Shown here one piece after another: positions 34,708 to 44,522 of a stretch of 64,000 bases of DNA. The notes below the pieces were generated by a model. It was not told the DNA's origin. It saw nothing but the letters and a program-made list of their open reading frames with translations, and did not search any database. Position 1 is the first letter of the stretch. Every line of letters starts with the position of its first letter. Origin of the DNA: Clostridia bacterium (lineage in GTDB: Bacteria > Bacillota_A > Clostridia > Christensenellales > Aristaeellaceae); contig JAFQEB010000054.1 in assembly GCA_017399225.1 (NCBI GenBank), positions 9,204 through 73,203 of the forward strand, read 5' to 3'. Made by a program: the position numbers and the translations under genes.

Positions 34708-36225
34708 TCAGCGGGCGTCAGCAGCGGACTGCCAGATGGACACCATTTCGTCGATGCCCTTTTCCCGCACGTTCTGGCAGAACTCGTTCCAGGTTTCGTC
34801 GTTCAGCGGAACGTCACCGACGATGAACCAGACCATCTGCTGCTCGGCATAGCTGCCGATCTGGTAGATCAATTCGTCCACGCGTTCCTGCTGCTCCTGC
34901 GTCAGCCACACCATCGGATACGGCATGGTATCAACGCCCTTGAGCCGCAGGAGCTCATTGACCACATGAACGGTTGCCGCTTGCATGGGCGCAGAGACGT
35001 CCATCTTCTGCTGGAAGCTGACGGAGGCCTTGCCCGGCATTCCGGCGCCGCCGCGGATCGTCGCTTCGGGCAGCGTTTTGGCCAAAAGCGTTTCAGAGGC
35101 GTCTACCCAGAGCCAGGTGCCGTCGTCGTTCCAGTCGAACTCCTCGCCGGCCATTCCGACGTCAGAGAGGATGAAGCCCTCCTCGGTATAGAGGTAATCC
35201 ACCCAGCGGAGCAGCTCCTCCGGCTTTTCGCAGGCGCGGGTGATCGCAAAGGTGCCGCGCGTCAGATCGCCGGTCAGATCACGGTAGACCTGGCGGCCGC
35301 CATATACCAGCGGATCAAGGATCACATAATCGCTGATGTGGGAATAGTGGACCAGCTCCGCCGGAGAGGAGGCGATCATCATGCCGTAGATCACATCCGC
35401 GTCCGCATCGGGGCCTTCTGCCAGCTGTATGCGGGTGAAGCCGTTTTTGTCCAGCAGCCCTTCGTCCCACAGGGATTTGAGCCACTCCAGGAAGGCGCGG
35501 TTCTCATCAAGCGTAAGGATCTCCTTCACCTGGCCGCCTTCATCCATGGTCACATAGTAATCATTGGCGTTGATGCCAAAGGCATGGGCCAGGAATCGCA
35601 GATCCCACATGCTGCCATAGGTCAGCGGGATCTCATCATCGCGCCTGACATTGCCGTTGACGTCATAATCCCGGAAGGCACGGAGCACCCGCGTCAGCTC
35701 CTCGGCCGTGGTGGGCATATCCAGCTTCAGCCGCTTGAGCCATGCCTGGTTGATCCAGACCGCGTTATTAAACTGCAGCTCGTCAATGGCAGGCAGGGCA
35801 ACGATGGCGCCGTCCGGCAGGGTGATAGCCTCCAGCCATTCGGGATGCTCCTGCAGCTCAGCCCAGAGGTTGGGCGCATACTCCGCCAGATAGGGCTTGA
35901 GGTCGATCAGCTTGCCGGCCTTATACCACGCCTGCGTTTCCTGGGTAGTCAGCTGGGCCTTGAAGAGCGCGTCCGGCATTTCGGCCGTGCCGCTGAACAT
36001 GTCCTCCTTGGCCTTTATCCAATCCTGCTGCGTCATGTACTGCTCAAGATCCAGCTGCACGCCGGTCCGCTCTTCCATACGCTCAAAAAACAGGTTGTCC
36101 TTCCATACGCGCTTGCTTTCCTCGTCGTCATATCCGGCCATACTGAAGGACTCCTCAGCATAAGCGCCAGGAGCCGACATCAGCAGCATCATGACAAGGA
36201 GCAGCCATACGCTCAGCTTGCGCAT
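34708..36225 (-). CDS. Extracellular sugar-type solute-binding protein
   Basis: This 505-residue protein has a signal peptide (MRKLSVWLLLVMMLLMSAPGAYA) and the fold-specific words of family 1 binding proteins: PDALFKAQLTTQE, LIDLKPYLAEYAPNLW, the hinge region NAVWINQAWLKRLKLD, and an EF-hand-like DVNGNVRRDDEIP. It would deliver oligosaccharide to an ABC importer. No lipobox cysteine is present, unusual for a Gram-positive binding protein, and no permease genes are adjacent. It is followed by galactokinase paralog 2. A minus-strand TATAAT lies at 36261-36266 without a good -35. Confidence 0.85.
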   Translation of the reverse strand: MRKLSVWLLLVMMLLMSAPGAYAEESFSMAGYDDEESKRVWKDNLFFERMEERTGVQLDLEQYMTQQDWIKAKEDMFSGTAEMPDALFKAQLTTQETQAWYKAGKLIDLKPYLAEYAPNLWAELQEHPEWLEAITLPDGAIVALPAIDELQFNNAVWINQAWLKRLKLDMPTTAEELTRVLRAFRDYDVNGNVRRDDEIPLTYGSMWDLRFLAHAFGINANDYYVTMDEGGQVKEILTLDENRAFLEWLKSLWDEGLLDKNGFTRIQLAEGPDADADVIYGMMIASSPAELVHYSHISDYVILDPLVYGGRQVYRDLTGDLTRGTFAITRACEKPEELLRWVDYLYTEEGFILSDVGMAGEEFDWNDDGTWLWVDASETLLAKTLPEATIRGGAGMPGKASVSFQQKMDVSAPMQAATVHVVNELLRLKGVDTMPYPMVWLTQEQQERVDELIYQIGSYAEQQMVWFIVGDVPLNDETWNEFCQNVREKGIDEMVSIWQSAADAR

Positions 36226-36412
36226 CGCAGTCCCTCCAGTGTGAAAATACTGTCCAATATATTATAGTCCTTTTTTCACCGTTTGACCAGCCCTATTTTC
36301 GTAGAAAGTGGCGATTGCCGAAAATTTTCTGGATTTTACAGGACTTACCGTGGGAAGAAATGAAGCATTTCCGTCATTTCGGGCAAGAATGGAAGTGTCA
36401 GGAGGGATGTAT

Positions 36413-38803
36413 GTGAAATTTCGTCGATGGCTCCAGCCGGCGCTCTGGCTGGTGCTGCTGGGTGTACTGACCGGCGCGGCAGTCTGGGCATACGACTATT
36501 TTGCGGTGGACTCCTGGCAGACGCTGGATCCGGCCAAGCTGACCAACGTAGCCCAGAAGGGCGCGATCTACGATAAGGACGGCAGCTATGTCACCACCTT
36601 GGTGGGGCGCGAGAACCGTACCGTTATCGACACCGCTTCCCTGCCCCGATATGTGGCAGACGCCTTCCTGGCCGCTGAGGATCTGCGCTTTTACAAGCAT
36701 CCTGGCTTTGACGTCACGCGGATCCTGGGCGCTGTGGTCAGCAACGTCCGGGCAGGCGGATTCTCCCAGGGGGCGTCCACCATCACCCAGCAGCTGGTGA
36801 AGCTCTCCCATCTGTCCAGCCAGAAGACGATCGCCCGCAAGCTGGAGGAGATCCATCTGGCGCTGCAGCTGGAAAGGCTGTACACCAAGGAGCAGATCCT
36901 GGATATGTACCTCAATTTCATCTACTTCGGTCAGGGCGCTTACGGCATCCAGGCCGCCGCTGAGGTGACCTTCGGGGTCGACGCCGCCGAGCTGACGCCT
37001 GCCCAGGCTGCGGCGCTGGCAGCTGCAATCAAGGCGCCCTCGGCCTATAGCATTCAGACCGCACCCGAGGCCAACCGGGAGCGGCGGGAATACATCCTCG
37101 CCGTCATGTTGGAGGAAGAGATGCTCTCCCCCGAGGAATATGCCGCTGCGATGCAGGAGGAGCTGCAGGCCGTCTCCTCTGCTGCCGTACAGACGGAATA
37201 CGGCTGGTTCGTGGACGCCGTGCTGGACGAGGCAGAGCTGCAGCTGGACGTCTCAGCCGAGGTGCTGCTGGCCGGCGGCTACCGCATCGAAACGACCCTC
37301 GACCCGGCCATGCAGGACGTCCTGGACGCCCAGTTCAAGGCCAAAAGCATTTTCCCCGCCAACGCCAGGGACGGCACCCCCGTGCAGGCCGCCGCAGCGG
37401 CAGTGGATACAAACACCGGGGCTGTGCGGGCCATCGTGGGCGGCCGGGAATACCAGACCCGACGGGGCCTCAACCGCGCCACGCACCTGCGCCGGCAGCC
37501 AGGCAGCGCCCTCAAGCCCCTGGCGGTTTACGCCCCGGCCATTGAATATGCCGGCTGGACCTGCGCCGACGTCATCCTCGATGAGCCGACCAGCTTCGGG
37601 AGCTATAAGCCCAGGAATGCCGGAAACGCCTACTACGGTCATGTGACCGTGCGCACCGCCCTCAAAAACAGCCTCAACATCCCGGCGGTCAAGCTCATCG
37701 AGGAGATCGGCCTGGCCAGCAGCCGGCGCTACCTGTCCGCCGTGGGGATCGAGCTGACAGACCGGGACTGGAATCTCTCCCTGGCCCTGGGCAGCATGAC
37801 CTACGGCGCATCTCCGGTGCAGATGGCTGCTGCCTACAGCCCCTTTGCCAACGGCGGGATGTACTACGCGCCCTACTTTATCGAGCGCATCACCGACCAG
37901 AACGGCGTGGTGGTCTATCAGCATCAGGATGCGGGCACAAGGGTGCTCTCGCCCCAGTCCGCCTACCTGATGACGCATCTGCTGCAGACGGTCGTCTCCT
38001 CCGGTACCGGCACGCGCCTGAACAGCGTCGGCGTTCCCGTGGCCGGCAAGACAGGCACCGTCAACATGACAGGCGGCGGCAACCGGGACGCCTGGATGTC
38101 TGCCTACACCGCCGAGATCTCCACCACTGTGTGGATGGGCTATGATGAGCCCGACGAATCCCACCGCCTGCCCAACAGCGTCTCCGGCGGCACGAACCCT
38201 GCCTCGCTGGCGCGGGCCTTCCTTAAAGCGTGGTACAGCGGCAAAAGCAAGCCCAGCTTCAGCAAGCCCTCCGGGATCGTCAGCGCAACGCTGGACAAGA
38301 AGGCCATCGAGCGCCGGGGCGAACCCATGCTGGCAACCTCCCTCACCCCGGACGCTTATAAGATCACCGAGGTCTTCCGCGAAGGAACGCAGCCGACCAA
38401 AAAGAGCGACGTGTGGACAGCCCCCGCCTCTGCGCGCTCCTTCTATGTGACCCACGACGAAAGCGGGCAGCCCAAGCTGGTCATCCAGGCCAGCGGCGAG
38501 GCGGTCTACCGGGTACAGCGGGACGCCGTGGGCGAAAGCTTCATCCTGACCGAAATGCGGGCCGAGGCCGGGCAGACCCTCACCTACACCGACAATCGCG
38601 CCCAGCCGGGGATCACCTACACCTACCGGGTCATCCCCGTGCACGCGGAGCTGCTGGACAACGGCATTCTGCTGGAGGGGATGCAGAGCGTGCAGGTGGC
38701 GCGGGTGGAGAGGCCCAATTCTTTTGGAAGCTGGTTCAGCAGCCTGTTCAACCGGGATAACGAAGACGCTTCCGACCGTCCGGTCTCCATCTTTGCCGAG
38801 TAA
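36413..38803 (+). CDS. Class A penicillin-binding protein (transglycosylase/transpeptidase)
   Basis: This bifunctional peptidoglycan synthase has about 796 residues. An N-terminal membrane helix (LWLVLLGVLTGAAVWAYDYF) precedes the GT51 domain, with AEDLRFYKHPGFD, GASTITQQLVK and RKLEEIHLALQLER. The transpeptidase domain has PGSALK, SLN (KNSLN) and KTGTVN. A Ser-rich linker and a fibronectin-like tail (GITYTYRVIPV) end the protein. The GTG start is 6 bases after AGGAGGG; ATG codons at 36407 and 36389 are in frame but poorly placed. It is divergent from the binding protein and single in its transcript. Confidence 0.93.
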   Translation: MKFRRWLQPALWLVLLGVLTGAAVWAYDYFAVDSWQTLDPAKLTNVAQKGAIYDKDGSYVTTLVGRENRTVIDTASLPRYVADAFLAAEDLRFYKHPGFDVTRILGAVVSNVRAGGFSQGASTITQQLVKLSHLSSQKTIARKLEEIHLALQLERLYTKEQILDMYLNFIYFGQGAYGIQAAAEVTFGVDAAELTPAQAAALAAAIKAPSAYSIQTAPEANRERREYILAVMLEEEMLSPEEYAAAMQEELQAVSSAAVQTEYGWFVDAVLDEAELQLDVSAEVLLAGGYRIETTLDPAMQDVLDAQFKAKSIFPANARDGTPVQAAAAAVDTNTGAVRAIVGGREYQTRRGLNRATHLRRQPGSALKPLAVYAPAIEYAGWTCADVILDEPTSFGSYKPRNAGNAYYGHVTVRTALKNSLNIPAVKLIEEIGLASSRRYLSAVGIELTDRDWNLSLALGSMTYGASPVQMAAAYSPFANGGMYYAPYFIERITDQNGVVVYQHQDAGTRVLSPQSAYLMTHLLQTVVSSGTGTRLNSVGVPVAGKTGTVNMTGGGNRDAWMSAYTAEISTTVWMGYDEPDESHRLPNSVSGGTNPASLARAFLKAWYSGKSKPSFSKPSGIVSATLDKKAIERRGEPMLATSLTPDAYKITEVFREGTQPTKKSDVWTAPASARSFYVTHDESGQPKLVIQASGEAVYRVQRDAVGESFILTEMRAEAGQTLTYTDNRAQPGITYTYRVIPVHAELLDNGILLEGMQSVQVARVERPNSFGSWFSSLFNRDNEDASDRPVSIFAE

Positions 38804-38808
38804 CGCAA

Positions 38809-38838
38809 ACGCCCCGACGCCTGATGACGTCGGGGCAA
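38809..38838. terminator. Bidirectional terminator after the class A PBP
   Basis: GCCCCGACG and CGTCGGGGC form a perfect 9-bp stem between convergent genes; flanking T and A tracts are weak. Confidence 0.65.
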
Positions 38839-38843
38839 ACCTG

Positions 38844-39503
38844 TTATTCCGGAAAGATCTCCCGGCAGGTCATGGGCATACCGTTTTTGAGGAACCACAG
38901 GCTCACCTGTCCACTGCTTGCACAGTCAGCCAGCTGCTTGCTGGGAATGAACCACCCCGTCAGGCAAACGGCATTGTTCTCCGCGCTGGCAAGGATGAGG
39001 ATGGGCTGTGCGTCCTCGTAGAGCACCAGGTAGTATGCCGTGCCCGCCGGGCCCTCCTCGGCATAGATCATGCTGCAGTTCAGCAGTCCGTTGACCTCAA
39101 GGATCTCCTCATATTCCACCGCTCCGACAACGGACTCATAGGCGGCGTACACCATGGCGTAGGACACGACTTCCATCATCACGGTGCTCTCCGCCTCAAA
39201 GGCGACCATCGGATGCTCGTTGGCAAAGTAGGCCCGCATGTTGCGGACAAATGCGGCATTTTCAACGTCCAGGCGCACGATCATGCGGGGCTCGCCATCC
39301 ACGCCAGCCGCCCATCCCCGGGCCGTTCGCTGAAGGCTTTCCGGCACGCCGTTGATGGCCAGGTAATCGCCGCTGGCGATCTGACGCATGTGCTGGGCCA
39401 TATCCACAGCCCGCTGCCACGACAGCTCGGAGCCCGCAGCATATGCAGGCAACAGGGCCGCGCACAGCAGCAGGATGAGCATCAGAAAGACGAGCTTCTT
39501 CAT
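38844..39503 (-). CDS. Secreted protein of unknown function, paralog of the upstream gene
   Basis: This 219-residue protein has a signal peptide (MKKLVFLMLILLLCAALLPAYA). Its C-terminal half (YYLVLYEDAQPILILASAEN, then NAVCLTGWF, QVSLWFLKNGMP) is clearly related to that of the gene just upstream, so the two are tandem duplicates. The domain is not one I recognise. The ATG overlaps the upstream TGA as ATGA, so the two are translationally coupled and made together, probably as partners outside the membrane. Confidence 0.8.
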   Translation of the reverse strand: MKKLVFLMLILLLCAALLPAYAAGSELSWQRAVDMAQHMRQIASGDYLAINGVPESLQRTARGWAAGVDGEPRMIVRLDVENAAFVRNMRAYFANEHPMVAFEAESTVMMEVVSYAMVYAAYESVVGAVEYEEILEVNGLLNCSMIYAEEGPAGTAYYLVLYEDAQPILILASAENNAVCLTGWFIPSKQLADCASSGQVSLWFLKNGMPMTCREIFPE

Positions 39504-40225
39504 TCGTAATGCACCTCCTCAAAGGCAGCCGGAGGCAGGCCCTTCCCAGCGAACCAATCCGATACCTGCTGCGCGCTTTCGCAAGCTGACAGCGCTTCAT
39601 CCGGCAGGAAGCTGGCAGACATACAGACCGCACCGTTGTCCGCGTACCAGGTCACCAGCACGGGCACAGCGTCCTCGTAGAGCATCACCAGCAGGCCGCA
39701 GCCCTGGGCCTCCTCCCAGGCAAACACCTTGAAGCGGTGCAGGAGACTAATCAGCGAAAGCTCCTGCTCCTCCCGCTGCCCGCGGAGGATATCCGGCAGC
39801 TGCTCCATCAGATCCCGGCGCAGCTCCGGCCTTTCCAGATCGGGCAGCACCGCACCCTCCGGCATATTGCCGAAGAGCGCTTCGGTCAGCGCCTCAGCAT
39901 TCAGAGCATAGATGCGAGCGGGGGTGGTATGGTCACCGCCGGAAACCGCCTCGATCTCCGCTTTGCTGGAGTAGGTGTAGTCGCAGTTTGCCATGAACAC
40001 GCTGCTCTCGGCCAGCAGATCGATGCGCCGGGCGATCTCCACGGCGTTGGCATAGAAGCCGTCCGCAGGCAGCGGAGCGTCCGTGGGGCGCGGCGTCGCC
40101 GTGGCGATCAGGCGGCGCTCCCCTTCCGGCGTCGCCAGCACGTCGGGCCGCGGCGTGGCCGTCTCCGCATATGCCCAGCACAGGCAGGCCAGCAGCGCCA
40201 GCACACCGGCAAGCAGCCTTTTCAT
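39500..40225 (-). CDS. Secreted protein of unknown function with Thr/Pro-rich stalk
   Basis: The protein has 241 residues, with a signal peptide (MKRLLAGVLALLACLCWAYA) and a low-complexity stalk carrying the repeated word TATPRP (residues 21-55). The body of about 180 residues ends in VMLYEDAVPVLVTWYADNGA and QVSDWFAGKGLP, matching the downstream paralog. The stalk repeat suggests an exposed, wall-crossing spacer. It has its own promoter and is first in the coupled pair. The ATG follows AAAGGAG by about 10 bases; an upstream GTG is too close. Confidence 0.8.
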   Translation of the reverse strand: MKRLLAGVLALLACLCWAYAETATPRPDVLATPEGERRLIATATPRPTDAPLPADGFYANAVEIARRIDLLAESSVFMANCDYTYSSKAEIEAVSGGDHTTPARIYALNAEALTEALFGNMPEGAVLPDLERPELRRDLMEQLPDILRGQREEQELSLISLLHRFKVFAWEEAQGCGLLVMLYEDAVPVLVTWYADNGAVCMSASFLPDEALSACESAQQVSDWFAGKGLPPAAFEEVHYE

Positions 40226-40298
40226 TTGCACATCGCTCCTTTTTTTCATCCTGACGGTTTCTTCCGGCAGATGGCGTTTACGTCGTATCTCTGCGTCC

Positions 40299-40327
40299 AT
40301 TATATACCAGCCTTTGCAGCATTGCAA
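40299..40327 (-). promoter_or_regulatory. Promoter of the paralogous secreted-protein pair
   Basis: TTGCAA, 17 bp, TATAAT on the minus strand. Confidence 0.87.
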
Positions 40328-40385
40328 CGCAGGCCGCTCCGCCGCGCGACAATTTTACATTTGACCCCACTTATCCACAGACAGA

Positions 40386-40422
40386 AAGAACAGGAGAACC
40401 GCTGCGGCTCTCCTGTTCTCTG
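40386..40422 (-). terminator. Terminator at the end of the dcw cluster
   Basis: AGAACAGGAGA and TCTCCTGTTCT pair around an 11-base loop downstream of ftsZ, followed on the minus strand by TTCTG-type sequence. Confidence 0.82.
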
Positions 40423-40432
40423 TATTCATTTA

Positions 40433-41860
<1,428 letters not shown>

Positions 41861-41933
41861 GTTGCATCCCCCTGACTTCTATCACGATGGTAGTAATCTC
41901 TTGCTTGTATCGGCTCTGGCAGCCGCTGCGTCA

Positions 41934-43130
41934 TCAGCCGCCCACCAGGGAGCGGAAGAAATCGCTGATCTTTCCGGCAAGCCCGGAAGCAGGCTGACGC
42001 TGCTGCTCCATGGTGTCGATGATCAGGTCCATCAGGCCCATCGTGGAAGAGTAGATGGGGCTGGACATTTTCACGGTGCGCTTGGGTGTATCACGGACGG
42101 GGCGGCCCAGCTTGGAGGACAGGTAATCCTTGCCGCCGCGGTTGAAGGCGATGCCGCCGCCGGTGAGGTAGACGTTGGACCAGTTGCCCAGCTTCACGCC
42201 GCTCTCCTCCAGCGTCTGCTTGATCTCCGCCGCCAGCTCGTCCACCCTTGCGGTGATGATGGGGCTGACCTGCTCGCGGGTGAAGGACTGCGCGGGCTGA
42301 TCCGCCGTTGCGGGGATCTCATAGGTCTCAGGCGTGGCGGACATGCTGTAGACGAAGTGCTGCTTGATCTTCTCCTCCGCGTTCTTGAAGGAGATATCCA
42401 GCTCCTCTGCCAGATCTGCCGCGATGTGGCCGCCGCCGATATCGATGCACTTGTGGAAAATGAGCGCGTCGCCCTCCACAGCCATGACCTCGGTGTTCAG
42501 GTATCCCACGTCGATCAGCACCGCCGTGCGGTCACGATCCTCCTCGGGCAGGTAGAGCATCGCCTCGCCTGCGGGGGTGGAGAAGAAGTTCCTCGGCTTC
42601 ACGCCCATATTGGCCAGGCGGGTGCTGACGTCGTCGATAAAGAACTTGTTGGCGGTGACGAAGGAGATCATCGCAGTCAGCTCGCGGCCCTTGACGCCCA
42701 CGGCCTGCAGCATCTTCTTGCCGTCGTCCACGCGGAACCAGGCGGGGCTGAAGTGAATGATCTCGCCGGGCAGCTCGCCCAGATTCTTCTGCGCCTCGGC
42801 AAAGATGGCGCGCACGTCGCTGGCCGTCACATGGGGATCAGGGCCGGTCAGGGATACGCGGGCCTCGGTCACATACACCTTGGTGAACGCGCCGGGGACG
42901 CCGATATTGACCTCACGGATCTTGCGGTGGCTCTGGGTCTCCGCCTGCATGATTGCCTCGCGGAGGCAATCGTCGATCTCGCCGGGGTTATTCCACCCGT
43001 CCGCCAGGAAGCCGTTGTAGGTCACAATACCCGCGCCTACGATATCGCATCGGGTAGCGGTGCTGTTCTCCGCCACCAGCGCAACGATCTTGTTCGTACC
43101 GAAATCGATGCTCGTTACCGTAGTCTTCAT
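41934..43130 (-). CDS. ftsA: Cell division protein FtsA
   Basis: This 398-residue actin-like ATPase tethers FtsZ to the membrane. It has VTSIDFGTNKIVALVAE (phosphate 1), the SHS2 subdomain, DVGYLNTEVMAVEG (phosphate 2), LTGGGIAF (adenosine) and a C-terminal amphipathic helix (GLAGKISDFFRSLVG) for membrane binding. The ATG before KTTVTSIDFG fits the family; longer frames upstream lack support. The 248-base gap upstream contains its promoter. Confidence 0.95.
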   Translation of the reverse strand: MKTTVTSIDFGTNKIVALVAENSTATRCDIVGAGIVTYNGFLADGWNNPGEIDDCLREAIMQAETQSHRKIREVNIGVPGAFTKVYVTEARVSLTGPDPHVTASDVRAIFAEAQKNLGELPGEIIHFSPAWFRVDDGKKMLQAVGVKGRELTAMISFVTANKFFIDDVSTRLANMGVKPRNFFSTPAGEAMLYLPEEDRDRTAVLIDVGYLNTEVMAVEGDALIFHKCIDIGGGHIAADLAEELDISFKNAEEKIKQHFVYSMSATPETYEIPATADQPAQSFTREQVSPIITARVDELAAEIKQTLEESGVKLGNWSNVYLTGGGIAFNRGGKDYLSSKLGRPVRDTPKRTVKMSSPIYSSTMGLMDLIIDTMEQQRQPASGLAGKISDFFRSLVGG

Positions 43131-43378
43131 AGAACTCTCATACCCCCTGTTTTCCGGCCGGGCCATATCCGCCGGCAGGAACAATCTGGAAAGCCATTTC
43201 TGCTGCGGACGGCTCGTCCGCCTGTGCATCAAGCCGCCGACATGCGCATACGCATGGACAGCCACTATCCAATATACCAGTTTCCATTATAGCCATTTTT
43301 TTGGAAGAATGCAAGGGTTTTCCTGCATTTACGGGGATTTGTGCGCATTTTGTTACACAAATCACCATCAGCCGGCGC
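43131..43378. other. ftsA-ftsQ intergenic region with promoter
   Basis: No gene is visible. The 5' part on the minus strand is AT-rich and carries the promoter at 43286-43314. The rest is a leader of about 150 bases with no evident hairpin attenuator. Confidence 0.6.
43286..43314 (-). promoter_or_regulatory. Internal promoter for ftsA-ftsZ
   Basis: TTGCAT, 17 bp, TATAAT followed by GG on the minus strand. It allows ftsAZ to be transcribed apart from the rest of the cluster. Confidence 0.86.
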
Positions 43379-44458
43379 TTATTCGACCCCCGGCGGCATG
43401 TAGGAGGGGCTTTCCGGGTCCGTCACCACGATGGTGCCGCCCTTTTGCTGCCCGTAATAACCCTTTTCCAGCACGACCTCATGGACGATGGTCGCCGCCC
43501 GCAGCTTCTCATGGATGCGCTCTGCGCTGCCCAGAAGGATGGTGAAGCCGTCCTCACGGGTCTTCATGGTTATACTGTCCATGCCGGCCATATCCAATTC
43601 CCCGATCATGTCAAGCTTTTTCATCGCCTTGAGCTCAACGAGGATCTGTGTGTAGGTCTGCAGATGGGCAGGCGTACGCAGGTTGATCGCCTGACCGGCG
43701 CTGGCACGGCTGACGTCCAGGCCGGTGATGTGAATGAGCCCGTCCACCGATTCGGCAAGGTTCTGGGATACTTCCAGCACCCAGCCCCGATTATCCAGCT
43801 TGACGATCCTGCCGTTATACTGGATGTACGCCACCGGCACGCGCTCCACCACATGAATGGTCACCGTATCGAAGGCAACGTCCACCAGCGTGCAGCGCAG
43901 ATAGCGGTTGCGGCTGATGCGCTGGATGACGTCATCCTGATTGATAGACAGGGTGCTCATGCCCGGCTTCAGCTGCGACAGCTCGATAACTTCCTGCGCT
44001 GAAACGCGGGCATTGCCCACGACCTCGATGCGCTTGACCTGCAGGAAGGAGCTGTGCAGCGTCAGGCCCACCACGACGATCAGGGCGATCACCGCCAGGG
44101 TGATCCACAGCGCCCGGGAGCCGAGGAACTTCCTCACCTTGTCGCTGAGCCTGTCCGAATCGATGTGCAATATGCGTTCATCCCGGAGGGATTCGGGGTG
44201 ATTCCAGTAGTTGGGATCGCGGGGATATTCCTCCCCTTCCTTGGGCAGCTCCACCACCCGGTCCCAGAAGGGCTCGCTGCGGCTGTAGAGGTTTTCAGAG
44301 CGCTCGCTGCGCAGCTCAGGCGCCTGCTCCGGCTCCTCGAAGGGATAATCCGCATCGAAGGCAGCGCTGTTGCCCGCAGGCGGGAAACCCGCGCCGGTAT
44401 GCTGTACAGGCTCGCGGTGCCCGGTATTGATATTCTCCCCCCATGGCGGCATGTCCAT
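43379..44458 (-). CDS. ftsQ: Cell division protein FtsQ/DivIB
   Basis: FtsQ bridges FtsL/FtsB to the septal synthase. The 359-residue protein has a long acidic cytoplasmic tail (about 1-110), one membrane helix (ALWITLAVIALIVVVGL), a POTRA domain (about 137-205, VKRIEVVGNARVSAQEVIEL) and the FtsQ beta domain. The ATG follows GGAGGGAGGTTTCGGACG. It sits between murA and ftsA, with a longer leader before ftsA. Confidence 0.93.
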   Translation of the reverse strand: MDMPPWGENINTGHREPVQHTGAGFPPAGNSAAFDADYPFEEPEQAPELRSERSENLYSRSEPFWDRVVELPKEGEEYPRDPNYWNHPESLRDERILHIDSDRLSDKVRKFLGSRALWITLAVIALIVVVGLTLHSSFLQVKRIEVVGNARVSAQEVIELSQLKPGMSTLSINQDDVIQRISRNRYLRCTLVDVAFDTVTIHVVERVPVAYIQYNGRIVKLDNRGWVLEVSQNLAESVDGLIHITGLDVSRASAGQAINLRTPAHLQTYTQILVELKAMKKLDMIGELDMAGMDSITMKTREDGFTILLGSAERIHEKLRAATIVHEVVLEKGYYGQQKGGTIVVTDPESPSYMPPGVE

Positions 44459-44522
44459 CGTCCGAAACCTCCCTCCGCGCCGGCAGGTACCGGGGCACGC
44501 CCCGGTACGGCCGCCGGATCAT

